Shown here piece after piece: positions 1 through 5,353 of a stretch of DNA of 8,325 bases (position 1 is its first letter; the number at the start of each line of letters is the position of its first letter). A program made the translations under genes and the position numbers. The stretch is from CAZQLE01 sp964593905 (GTDB lineage: Bacteria; Chloroflexota; Anaerolineae; Anaerolineales; Anaerolineaceae). Below the pieces are notes generated by a model. It did no database searches. It was not told the DNA's origin and saw nothing but the letters and a program-made list of their open reading frames with translations. The DNA lies in the NCBI GenBank assembly GCA_964593905.1, contig CAZQLE010000179.1, forward strand, positions 1 through 8,325, read 5' to 3'.

Positions 1-375
1 GGCATGCAGATTAAAGCTGCTGCGCATCCATTCAGGGCAGTCTTTCAGGTGCAGCGGCGTGTGTGGCAGTTCAAACCCGAGCTGTGAAAGCTCTTTTTCA
101 ATCGGGCGGCAACCCCGCCCGGAGGGGTGCGGCCGGGCAGGGGGGTCATCGTCCCCGCTAAGATTTAGTTTCGGTTTTTCAATCGGGTGGAGCAGGTGCA
201 CCGGGCCGCAGACGGCCGCCAGGGCGTGGACCTGCCCGCCGGCGAAAGCGGTCATTTCACGCAAATCACCTTTGCCCAGGGCCAGAATGTGCAAATCGTC
301 ATCCAGCGCCGCAAAGTGAAAGGCGTGTTTGCCATTTGTCACGTGAATCCCGAGAAAAGATGTGCTCATTGTCAT
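1..375 (-). CDS. DUF429-family protein (predicted RNase H-fold nuclease-like), partial: N-terminal 125 codons, runs off the left edge
   Basis: An open frame on the minus strand starts at ATG 375-373 and stays open to base 1 (125 codons, no stop). A second in-frame ATG at 369-367 is an equally possible start; neither has a strong ribosome binding site. The protein opens with FLGIHVTNGK, then AALDDDLHILALGKGDL, then an AFAGGQ segment. Its visible end (IEKELSQLGF, then CPEWMRSSFNL) matches the DUF429 pattern in which a CPxWM..GF.LY segment follows an ExxLxxxG helix. DUF429 proteins are predicted RNase H-fold proteins of unsettled function. Two acidic positions usual in the family look replaced: the expected GIDVT is GIHVT (His11), and the strand that usually ends in DAP or NAP reads CGP (56-58). 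The protein may therefore be catalytically degenerate. Residues 63-95 contain a short internal repeat (PIEK twice). It is transcribed divergently from the aldehyde dehydrogenase. Family call fairly sure from recalled patterns; function unknown. Confidence 0.72.
   Translation of the reverse strand, partial: MTMSTSFLGIHVTNGKHAFHFAALDDDLHILALGKGDLREMTAFAGGQVHALAAVCGPVHLLHPIEKPKLNLSGDDDPPARPHPSGRGCRPIEKELSQLGFELPHTPLHLKDCPEWMRSSFNLHA
94..190. repeat. Short direct repeat, 16 nt with one mismatch, 81 nt apart, inside the DUF429 gene
   Basis: TTTTTCAATCGGGCGG (94-109) and TTTTTCAATCGGGTGG (175-190) differ at one base. The 81-nt offset is a multiple of three, so both copies encode PIEK in the minus-strand protein (residues 64-67 and 91-94). 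The stretch between them is low in hydrophobic residues (DDDPPARPHPSGRG). It may be a small in-frame duplication or an inserted linker. Confidence 0.5.
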
Positions 376-478
376 TTAAGTGTATTCCAGAATGGGCTGA
401 GGTGCAACTGCATGTTTTGGGTCATTGAGCAATCGGGTGAAGAATGCCGCCTGTTTACTCGTGAATCTCAAAACGCAG

Positions 479-507
479 AGGTCTGCCATTGCGATTCTCA
501 GAGACCT
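479..507. promoter_or_regulatory. Inverted repeat AGGTCT-N17-AGACCT over the candidate -35 region (possible operator)
   Basis: AGGTCT (479-484) and AGACCT (502-507) are perfect 6-bp inverted copies with centres 23 bp apart. They flank the candidate -35 element at 495-500. Two arms about two helical turns apart next to a promoter would suit a dimeric repressor, but a 6-bp match of this kind can arise by chance. No regulator gene lies in the window. Confidence 0.22.
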
Positions 508-524
508 GTTTTATCGGCTATACT
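495..524 (+). promoter_or_regulatory. Candidate sigma70-type promoter for the aldehyde dehydrogenase gene
   Basis: TATACT at 519-524 matches five of six bases of the -10 consensus. TTCTCA at 495-500 matches four of six bases of the -35 consensus with an 18-bp spacer. It would give a leader of about 85 nt before the ATG at 618. It lies in the 242-bp divergent region between the DUF429 gene and the aldehyde dehydrogenase, where I see no other gene. This is consensus matching by eye only. Confidence 0.35.
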
Positions 525-604
525 TGTAAAGGAAGCCCTCACCGTTGAAGGTATTCGGAAACAGAATCATTTGGCCCACGAAATTTTTTAGCGAAAAGTC
601 GTTC

Positions 605-610
605 AGGAGG
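605..610 (+). promoter_or_regulatory. Ribosome binding site AGGAGG for the aldehyde dehydrogenase
   Basis: A perfect AGGAGG stands 7 nt upstream of ATG 618-620 and fixes that start. Confidence 0.85.
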
Positions 611-617
611 TCAAGGA

Positions 618-2207
618 ATGTCAACGAATAGCGAGTTTAAACTCACTTACGGCACCATGTTCAACCCCCCCGAAGAATTGCATACCCGTTTTGAAGAGGC
701 TTTGCTGCGCGTTAAAGCAGGGCTGGGTAAAGAGTATGGAATGATCATTGACGGCAAGGAACGGTTCTCGGCCGAAAAATTTGAGAACCGCAGCCCGGTA
801 AACATGGATTGGATTCTGGGTGTGTTCCAAAAGGGCACCGCAGAAGATGCCCGGCTTGCCCTGCAAGCGGCCCGCAAAGCTTTTCCGGCCTGGAGCCGGA
901 TGCGCTGGCAGGACCGGGTGGCGCTGGTGCGCAAGGCTGCCGATCTGATTGACCAGCGCCTGTTTGAAATGGGCGCGGTGATGGCGCTTGAGGTGGGAAA
1001 GAACCGCATGGAGTCGCTGGGTGATGTGGCTGAGACAGCCGACCTGATGCGTTACGCCTGCGGTCAGATGGAAGCCAATGATGGTTTTATCGTCGAAATG
1101 GGTCGTGACCCTGTGGCAGGGTTGATTTCGACCAATGTATCGGTTTTACGTCCTTACGGGGTATGGGTGGTCATCAGTCCGTTTAACTTCCCGGCTGCGC
1201 TCACCGGCGGCCCCACCGGCGCGGCGCTGGTAACCGGCAATACGGTGGTCTTTAAACCCGCCAGCGACACCCCCTGGATTCCACGCTTGCTGGCCGAGTG
1301 TCTGCGCGACGCCGGCGTGCCCGACGGTGTATTTAACTATGTCACCGGTCCGGGCAGCACGCTGGGTGAGGCATTAATCAGCGGCCCCGAAGTGGCCGGC
1401 ATTACTTTTACCGGTTCTTATGATGTGGGGATGGGAATTTATCGCAGCTTTGGCTCGGGCAAGTGGATTCGCCCCATCATCCTTGAGCTGGGCGGCAAAA
1501 ACCCGGCCATTGTAACCGCCCAGGCCGATCTGGATGCTGCTGCAATTGGCATTGTGCGCTCGGCTTTTGGTTTGCAGGGGCAAAAATGCTCGGCCTGTTC
1601 GCGCATTCTGGTGCACGAATCGGTTTATGACCAACTGGTGCCGCGCTTGCTCGAACAGACTCAAAAACTGGCGATTGGTGACCCGACCGACCGCAGTGTC
1701 TATATGGGGCCGGTGATCAATCGCAAAGCTTATCACGACTATCAGAACTTTGTTGAAGACCTGAACCAGCACGGCCGCATTTTGACCGGTGGAAAAATTT
1801 TGCCGGAGGGCGCGCTGGGCAAAGGCTATTTCGTCGCGCCTACTCTGGCGGCCGAGCTGCCGTTGGATCACCCACTCTGGCGGCAGGAAATGTTCCTGCC
1901 CATTTCGACGCTGGCGAAGTTCAAAACGCTGGATGAAGCGCTGAATCTGGCCAATCAGGTTGATTACGGTCTGACGGCCGGAATTTACGGGTCGGTGGAG
2001 GATGTTGAGCTGTTTTATGAGCGTATTGAGGCCGGCGTCACCTATGCCAACCGGCCACTCGGCGCAACGACCGGGGCCTGGCCGGGCTTTCAGCCCTTTG
2101 GCGGGTGGAAAGGCTCGGGTTCGAGCGGCAAAAACTCGGGTGGTGTTCACTACTTGCAACTGTACATGCACGAACAGATCCGCAACCTGGTGCGCAAGGC
2201 TGCCTGA
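618..2207 (+). CDS. Aldehyde dehydrogenase, 1-pyrroline-5-carboxylate dehydrogenase (glutamate semialdehyde dehydrogenase)-like
   Basis: A 529-residue cytoplasmic NAD(P)-dependent aldehyde dehydrogenase, oxidising an aldehyde to the carboxylate. The catalytic set is complete: Asn190 in SPFNFP, Lys213 in VFKPAS, the FTGS turn (264-267), general base Glu290 in LELGGKNP, and nucleophile Cys324 in GQKCSACSR. EMFLPI (425-430) and the C-terminal oligomerisation segment (QPFGGWKGSG, then YMHEQ) are also present. The roughly 530-residue length, the GQKCSACSR active site and the DHPLW...EMFLPI stretch place it near RocA/PruA-type P5C dehydrogenases rather than short betaine- or succinate-semialdehyde types. 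The ending ANRPLGATTGAWPG differs from classical P5CDH (which has a NR..TGA...QPFGG form), so another semialdehyde may be the substrate. It has a strong ribosome binding site and probably its own promoter. A hairpin with a T-run follows it, so it may be transcribed separately from the CoA-transferase genes. No proline dehydrogenase is adjacent, which weakens a proline-degradation role. Family sure; substrate open. Confidence 0.9.
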   Translation: MSTNSEFKLTYGTMFNPPEELHTRFEEALLRVKAGLGKEYGMIIDGKERFSAEKFENRSPVNMDWILGVFQKGTAEDARLALQAARKAFPAWSRMRWQDRVALVRKAADLIDQRLFEMGAVMALEVGKNRMESLGDVAETADLMRYACGQMEANDGFIVEMGRDPVAGLISTNVSVLRPYGVWVVISPFNFPAALTGGPTGAALVTGNTVVFKPASDTPWIPRLLAECLRDAGVPDGVFNYVTGPGSTLGEALISGPEVAGITFTGSYDVGMGIYRSFGSGKWIRPIILELGGKNPAIVTAQADLDAAAIGIVRSAFGLQGQKCSACSRILVHESVYDQLVPRLLEQTQKLAIGDPTDRSVYMGPVINRKAYHDYQNFVEDLNQHGRILTGGKILPEGALGKGYFVAPTLAAELPLDHPLWRQEMFLPISTLAKFKTLDEALNLANQVDYGLTAGIYGSVEDVELFYERIEAGVTYANRPLGATTGAWPGFQPFGGWKGSGSSGKNSGGVHYLQLYMHEQIRNLVRKAA

Positions 2208-2218
2208 TGAGCAGGGAA

Positions 2219-2271
2219 GCGGGGGTCTGAAGAAAGAAAAGTTCAGGCTGAACCTTTTTTAGACACCCCGC
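2219..2271 (+). terminator. Nested hairpin with T-run downstream of the aldehyde dehydrogenase (probable intrinsic terminator)
   Basis: The inner hairpin is GTTCA-GGC-TGAAC (2241-2253), followed by C and six T (2255-2260) and preceded by an A-rich run (2230-2240) that can pair with the T-run. An outer stem encloses it: 2219-2228 (GCGGGGGTCT) pairs with 2261-2271 (AGACACCCCGC) over ten base pairs with one bulged A at 2265. The inner element has the form of a weak Rho-independent terminator, and the A-rich left flank could let it work on the opposite strand as well. The outer GC-rich stem could compete with it or simply protect the 3' end. Confidence 0.55.
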
Positions 2272-2303
2272 TCTGAATTTATAAACAGATTGAATTAAAA
2301 TTT

Positions 2304-2591
2304 ATGAAACTTGCCAACCGTATTGCCCTTTTTTTAATGATCGTCGGTCTTTTTAGCGTGGGCTTATTTGTACTGTCGGATATGGCCGAAGCGCCAAATT
2401 TCTGGTTGTTTGCCGGCGGAGCCGTCTGCCTGGGGTTGGGGATTTTACTGAACCTGCTCAACCCCAGGCCGGCCCCGCCTGCCAGCGGACGGTTCCGCAT
2501 TCTAAAACCGGGGCCGCCGCGCGAGAAGAAGCCAAAAAAGAAAGGGCTGTTTTTCCGTTCGAAAACCGCAGAACCCAAGAAAAAATCTTAA
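2304..2591 (+). CDS. Small two-helix membrane protein with a basic C-terminal tail, unknown function
   Basis: A 95-residue protein that I do not recognise as a named family. Two hydrophobic segments (about residues 7-25 and 33-52) are joined by a short loop containing DMAEAPN. They predict a hairpin with both ends in the cytoplasm. The remaining 43 residues are rich in Pro, Lys and Arg (RPAPPASGR, then KKPKKK at about 75-80, ending PKKKS) with no negative charge except two Glu, and should be cytoplasmic. There is no signal-peptidase-like site. The start lacks a clear Shine-Dalgarno sequence. TATAAA at 2280-2285 is a possible -10 element, but the best -35-like match (TAGACA, 2260-2265) is only 14 bp away, which is too close. 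The gene ends 10 bp before the CoA-transferase subunit A gene, so the two are probably cotranscribed. It might be a membrane anchor or assembly factor, but nothing in the sequence shows this. Confidence 0.65.
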   Translation: MKLANRIALFLMIVGLFSVGLFVLSDMAEAPNFWLFAGGAVCLGLGILLNLLNPRPAPPASGRFRILKPGPPREKKPKKKGLFFRSKTAEPKKKS

Positions 2592-2601
2592 CGAGGCAGA
2601 T

Positions 2602-3504
2602 ATGAATAAGGTTTGTTCTCTTTCTGAGGCCGTATCCACCTATGTTCATGATGGTGATTGCATCTATGCGGCCGGGTTTACCCATCTGATTCCCTTTGCG
2701 GCTGCGCATGAAATCATTCGCCAGGGCAAGAAGGACCTCACCCTGGCGCGGGCGACCCCGGATTTGATCTATGATCAGATGGCTGCCGCTGGCTGCGCTA
2801 AAAAACTCATCTTTTCTTACATGGGCAACCCCGGTGTCGGTTCGCTGCGAATTTTACGCACGATGGTTGAAAACGGATCGCTGGCGTTTGAGGAATATTC
2901 CCATTTTGGGATGATTTCTCGGTTGCAGGCCGGGGCGACCGGTTTGCCATTTATGCCGATGAAGCAGACCGCCGCCGTGGACCTGGAACACGCCAACCCG
3001 CACTATCGCCGGGTGACGGACCCCTATACGGGCGAGGAGGTGGTGGTTGTGCCGCCGCTGAACCCGGATGTGGCCATTGTGCATGTTCAACGGGCAGATA
3101 AGCATGGCAACGCCCATATCTGGGGTATTCTGGGGGAGCAAAAAGAGGCCGCCTTTGCCGCCCGGCATGTCATTTTGACCGCTGAAGAGATTGTGGATGA
3201 AGAGGTGATCCGTTCGGACCCCAACCGCACTTTGATTCCGGGCTTTATCGTCAATGCGGTTTGCGAGGTGCCTTATTGCGCTCACCCTTCCTACACCCAG
3301 GGCTATTATGACCGCGACAATGTCTTTTATCTGGAGTGGGATAAGGTCAGCGAACAGCCCGACCTTGTGCAGCGTTATCTGGATGAATGGGTTTACGGGC
3401 TGGCAGATCGAGCTGCCTACTGGAAAAAACTGGGCGAAGATGCCCACCGGCGCCTGGCGATTGCCGCCCGCATGAGTACACCGGTAAATTATGGGGAATA
3501 TTAA
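2602..3504 (+). CDS. CoA-transferase family I, subunit A (GctA / CatI-like; candidate 3-oxoadipate CoA-transferase alpha subunit)
   Basis: A 300-residue alpha subunit of a heteromeric family I CoA transferase, which moves CoA from a donor such as succinyl-CoA or acetyl-CoA to a carboxylic acid. Visible family blocks are GFTHLIP (25-31), HEIIRQGKKDL (36-46), the glycine-rich loop GNPGVGS (75-81), the RADKHGNAHIWG strand-turn (164-175) and GYYDRDN (234-240). These blocks agree closely with what I remember of CatI, the 3-oxoadipate:succinyl-CoA transferase alpha subunit of Pseudomonas knackmussii, and less closely with glutaconate CoA transferase. CatI is about 280 residues; the extra length here is a C-terminal tail (about 277-300). 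GAGG at 2593-2596, 5 nt before the ATG, supports the start. The beta subunit follows after one base, as expected for an obligate complex. Family sure; 3-oxoadipate as substrate is supported by resemblance and by the PcaF-like thiolase on the opposite strand, but not proven. Confidence 0.88.
   Translation: MNKVCSLSEAVSTYVHDGDCIYAAGFTHLIPFAAAHEIIRQGKKDLTLARATPDLIYDQMAAAGCAKKLIFSYMGNPGVGSLRILRTMVENGSLAFEEYSHFGMISRLQAGATGLPFMPMKQTAAVDLEHANPHYRRVTDPYTGEEVVVVPPLNPDVAIVHVQRADKHGNAHIWGILGEQKEAAFAARHVILTAEEIVDEEVIRSDPNRTLIPGFIVNAVCEVPYCAHPSYTQGYYDRDNVFYLEWDKVSEQPDLVQRYLDEWVYGLADRAAYWKKLGEDAHRRLAIAARMSTPVNYGEY
3493..3497 (+). promoter_or_regulatory. Ribosome binding site GGGGA deciding the start of CoA-transferase subunit B
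   Basis: GGGGA lies inside the last codons of the alpha subunit, 8 nt before ATG 3506-3508. It supports that start over the in-frame ATG at 3491, which would add only five residues and has this element inside the gene. Confidence 0.55.
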
Positions 3505-3505
3505 T

Positions 3506-4267
3506 ATGACCGAAACCTATACCGCTGCGGAATTGATGACGGTTAACGCCGCCCGTCTGTTGTGCGATGGCGATGTGGTTTTTGTGGGGGTGGGGCTGCC
3601 CAACCTGGCCTGCAACCTGGCGCGGCGAACACACGCCCCCAATTTGTTGATGATCTATGAGGCCGGTGTGGTGGGCGCGCGCCCCAACCGGCTGCCGCTT
3701 TCAATTGGCGACCCCACGCTGGTGAGCGGGGCCACGCTGGTCTGTAGCATGTATGATATTTTCAGCTTTTATTTGCAGCGTGGCAATGTGGATGTGGGTT
3801 TTTTGGGGGGCGCGCAAATTGACCGCTATGGCAACATCAATGCCACCGTCATCGGCGGCTATGAGCACCCAAAAATTCGGCTGCCGGGTTCGGGCGGTTC
3901 AATGGAGATGGCCGGGTGGGCCAACCGCTGTTATGTAATTACGCCCCACCAGAAGCGCCGTTTCCCAGAAAAAGTGGATTTTGCCACCTCGGCCGGCTTT
4001 TTGAATGGCCGTGCGCAGCGCGCCGCAGCCGGGGTGCGCGGCGGCGGCCCCCAGGCGGTGGTGACCAACCTGGGCATTCTGACCCCCGACGAAACGGGTG
4101 AATTGATTCTCACGGCGCTGCACCCCGGTGTGGAGACGGAAGAGGTGCAGGCCAATACGGGCTGGGTGTTGCAGGTTTCATCTGCGCTGACCCGCACCGC
4201 CGCACCCACGCCAGAAGAATTGCGCATCTTGCGCGAAGAGTTAGACCCGGATAAGATTTACCTATGA
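3506..4267 (+). CDS. CoA-transferase family I, subunit B (GctB / CatJ-like; candidate 3-oxoadipate CoA-transferase beta subunit)
   Basis: A 253-residue beta subunit, the half that carries the catalytic glutamate in this family. Glu52 lies in MIYEAGVVGARP, the position equivalent to the Glu in the ESG..GA.P motif of GctB. Its carboxylate would form the glutamyl-CoA thioester intermediate. It is therefore expected to be a true transferase, unlike the IpdAB ring hydrolases, which lack this residue. Other blocks are LPLSIGD (63-69), GFLGGAQIDRYGNIN (98-112), LPGSGG (126-131) and LHPGV (205-209). All match the CatJ pattern as I recall it. The ATG used here follows the alpha-subunit TAA by one base; an earlier in-frame ATG at 3491 would overlap the alpha gene. 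The TGA stop overlaps the ATG of the D-2-hydroxyacid dehydrogenase gene. Tight packing implies 1:1 expression of the subunits. Family sure, substrate inferred. Confidence 0.88.
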   Translation: MTETYTAAELMTVNAARLLCDGDVVFVGVGLPNLACNLARRTHAPNLLMIYEAGVVGARPNRLPLSIGDPTLVSGATLVCSMYDIFSFYLQRGNVDVGFLGGAQIDRYGNINATVIGGYEHPKIRLPGSGGSMEMAGWANRCYVITPHQKRRFPEKVDFATSAGFLNGRAQRAAAGVRGGGPQAVVTNLGILTPDETGELILTALHPGVETEEVQANTGWVLQVSSALTRTAAPTPEELRILREELDPDKIYL

Positions 4268-5286
4268 GCGAATCAACGATTGAAGTCCTGGTGACCGTGC
4301 CGTTTTCTGCTTCTGCCATTGCCATGTTAGAGGCGGTTTCACCGCGTTTGAAATTCACCTCTCTTTCGGTGCGCAAACCCGAAGAAATCGCAGAGGAGAT
4401 CTGGAACCAGACCGAGATTCTGTATACCGATACTCTGCTGCCGCAGCTTGAGATGGTCCCCCGGCTGCGCTGGATTCAGATGAATTATGCAGGTGTGGAT
4501 TTTGCGCTTGAACAGCCGGTGGTTCGGCAGCCTGAGATCATGGTCACCACCCTGAGCGGAGCAGCCGCCCCGCAAATGGCCGAGTATGTGGTGATGATGC
4601 TTTTAAGCCTGGGCCATCGCATGACCGACTTAATTGCCAACCGCGAGAAAATGGAATGGCCGCGTGATCGTTGGGACAGGTTCGCGCCGCGCGAACTGCG
4701 CGGCAGCACGGTGGGCCTGGTGGGGTATGGCAGCATTGCCCGTGAAACGGCGCGGCTTTTGCAGCCTTTTGGCGTGACCGTTTTGGCGGCGAAACGAGAT
4801 GCCATGCACCCTCAAGACGATGGGTATACTATCGAAGGCCTGGGCGACCCGGCGGGTGATTATTTTCACCGGCTCTACCCCATCCAGGCGTTGGGGTCCA
4901 TGTTGAAAGCCTGTGATTTTGTGGTGGTGTCGCTGCCGCTTACTCCCGAGACCCGCGGGCTGTTTAACGCCGAGATGTTAAAGAACCTTAAACCGGGAGC
5001 GTGTTTGATTGATATTGGGCGGGGCGGAATTATTGACCAGGCCGCGTTGTTAACTGTTCTGCAAGAAAAGCGAATTGCGGCGGCCGCGCTGGATGTCTTT
5101 ACCGAAGAGCCGCTCCCGACCAACAGCCCGTTCTGGCGTTTGCCCAATGTGATCGTTACCCCGCATGTGGCGGGGATCAGCACGCAGTATAAAGAGCGGG
5201 CGGCGCAGTTATTTGCGATCAATTTGCAGCACTACCTCAATGACGAACCGTTATTAAACCGGTTTGACCCGCAGAAAAATTATTAA
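4264..5286 (+). CDS. D-isomer-specific 2-hydroxyacid dehydrogenase (NAD(P)-binding)
   Basis: A 340-residue cytoplasmic oxidoreductase interconverting a 2-oxoacid and a D-2-hydroxyacid. The N-terminal substrate domain includes the MNYAGVD segment (73-79). The Rossmann domain carries GLVGYGSIA (151-159), with Ala in place of the last glycine of GxGxxG. The catalytic triad is complete: Arg253 in DIGRGGIID, Glu282 in DVFTEEPLP and His301 in TPHVAG. The strand that binds the adenosine ribose ends in AAKRD (175-179), without the usual acidic residue there; the basic pair Lys-Arg suggests NADP(H). An insertion at about 180-208 (DGYTIEGLGDPAGDYF region) separates this strand from the next. It starts in a 4-nt ATGA overlap with the CoA-transferase beta gene, so translation is probably coupled. 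That links it to the same pathway, perhaps reducing or oxidising a 2-oxo or 2-hydroxy acid related to the CoA-transferase substrate. Substrate unknown; glyoxylate/hydroxypyruvate or a phosphoglycerate dehydrogenase relative are alternatives. Confidence 0.87.
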   Translation: MSESTIEVLVTVPFSASAIAMLEAVSPRLKFTSLSVRKPEEIAEEIWNQTEILYTDTLLPQLEMVPRLRWIQMNYAGVDFALEQPVVRQPEIMVTTLSGAAAPQMAEYVVMMLLSLGHRMTDLIANREKMEWPRDRWDRFAPRELRGSTVGLVGYGSIARETARLLQPFGVTVLAAKRDAMHPQDDGYTIEGLGDPAGDYFHRLYPIQALGSMLKACDFVVVSLPLTPETRGLFNAEMLKNLKPGACLIDIGRGGIIDQAALLTVLQEKRIAAAALDVFTEEPLPTNSPFWRLPNVIVTPHVAGISTQYKERAAQLFAINLQHYLNDEPLLNRFDPQKNY

Positions 5287-5340
5287 GCTTCGGTTTGGCG
5301 GCAAGGCGGGGCGCTGCCCCAAAAGAGGAAAACGGTTATC

Positions 5341-5347
5341 AGGTGAG
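5341..5347 (+). promoter_or_regulatory. Ribosome binding site AGGTGAG deciding the start of the HAD hydrolase
   Basis: AGGTGAG lies 6 nt before ATG 5354-5356. It favours that start over the upstream in-frame ATG at 5264, which lies inside the preceding gene and would add 30 basic, non-family residues. Confidence 0.6.
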
Positions 5348-5353
5348 TGGGAT

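Noticed and set aside
187..591. Plus-strand open frame of 134 codons
   Set aside because: It runs antisense to the DUF429 gene and then across the intergenic promoter region, has no ribosome binding site, and its composition (many Cys, no domain) is not protein-like.
1374..2171. Long minus-strand open frame of 265 codons opposite the aldehyde dehydrogenase
   Set aside because: It is a shadow of a gene with complete catalytic motifs on the plus strand; the translation has no recognisable family and no start signal.
2260..2285. Promoter TAGACA...TATAAA before the small membrane protein
   Set aside because: The spacer is only 14 bp and the -35-like box lies within the hairpin arm, so it is too weak to call; TATAAA alone is kept only as a remark.
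2854..3447. Minus-strand open frame of 197 codons opposite CoA-transferase subunit A
   Set aside because: The plus-strand frame is a clear CoA transferase; this one is the antisense shadow.
5308..5320. Hairpin GGGGC-GCT-GCCCC between the hydroxyacid dehydrogenase and HAD genes as a terminator
   Set aside because: The 5-bp stem is followed by AAAAGAGG on the plus strand, not a T-run. On the minus strand the following sequence is not T-rich either, so it is probably chance or a local RNA structure.
5264..5353. 30-codon upstream extension of the HAD protein
   Set aside because: The extension is basic (TRRKIIKLRFGGKAGR...) and overlaps the preceding gene; the family motif I begins right after ATG 5354, which has its own AGGTGAG.
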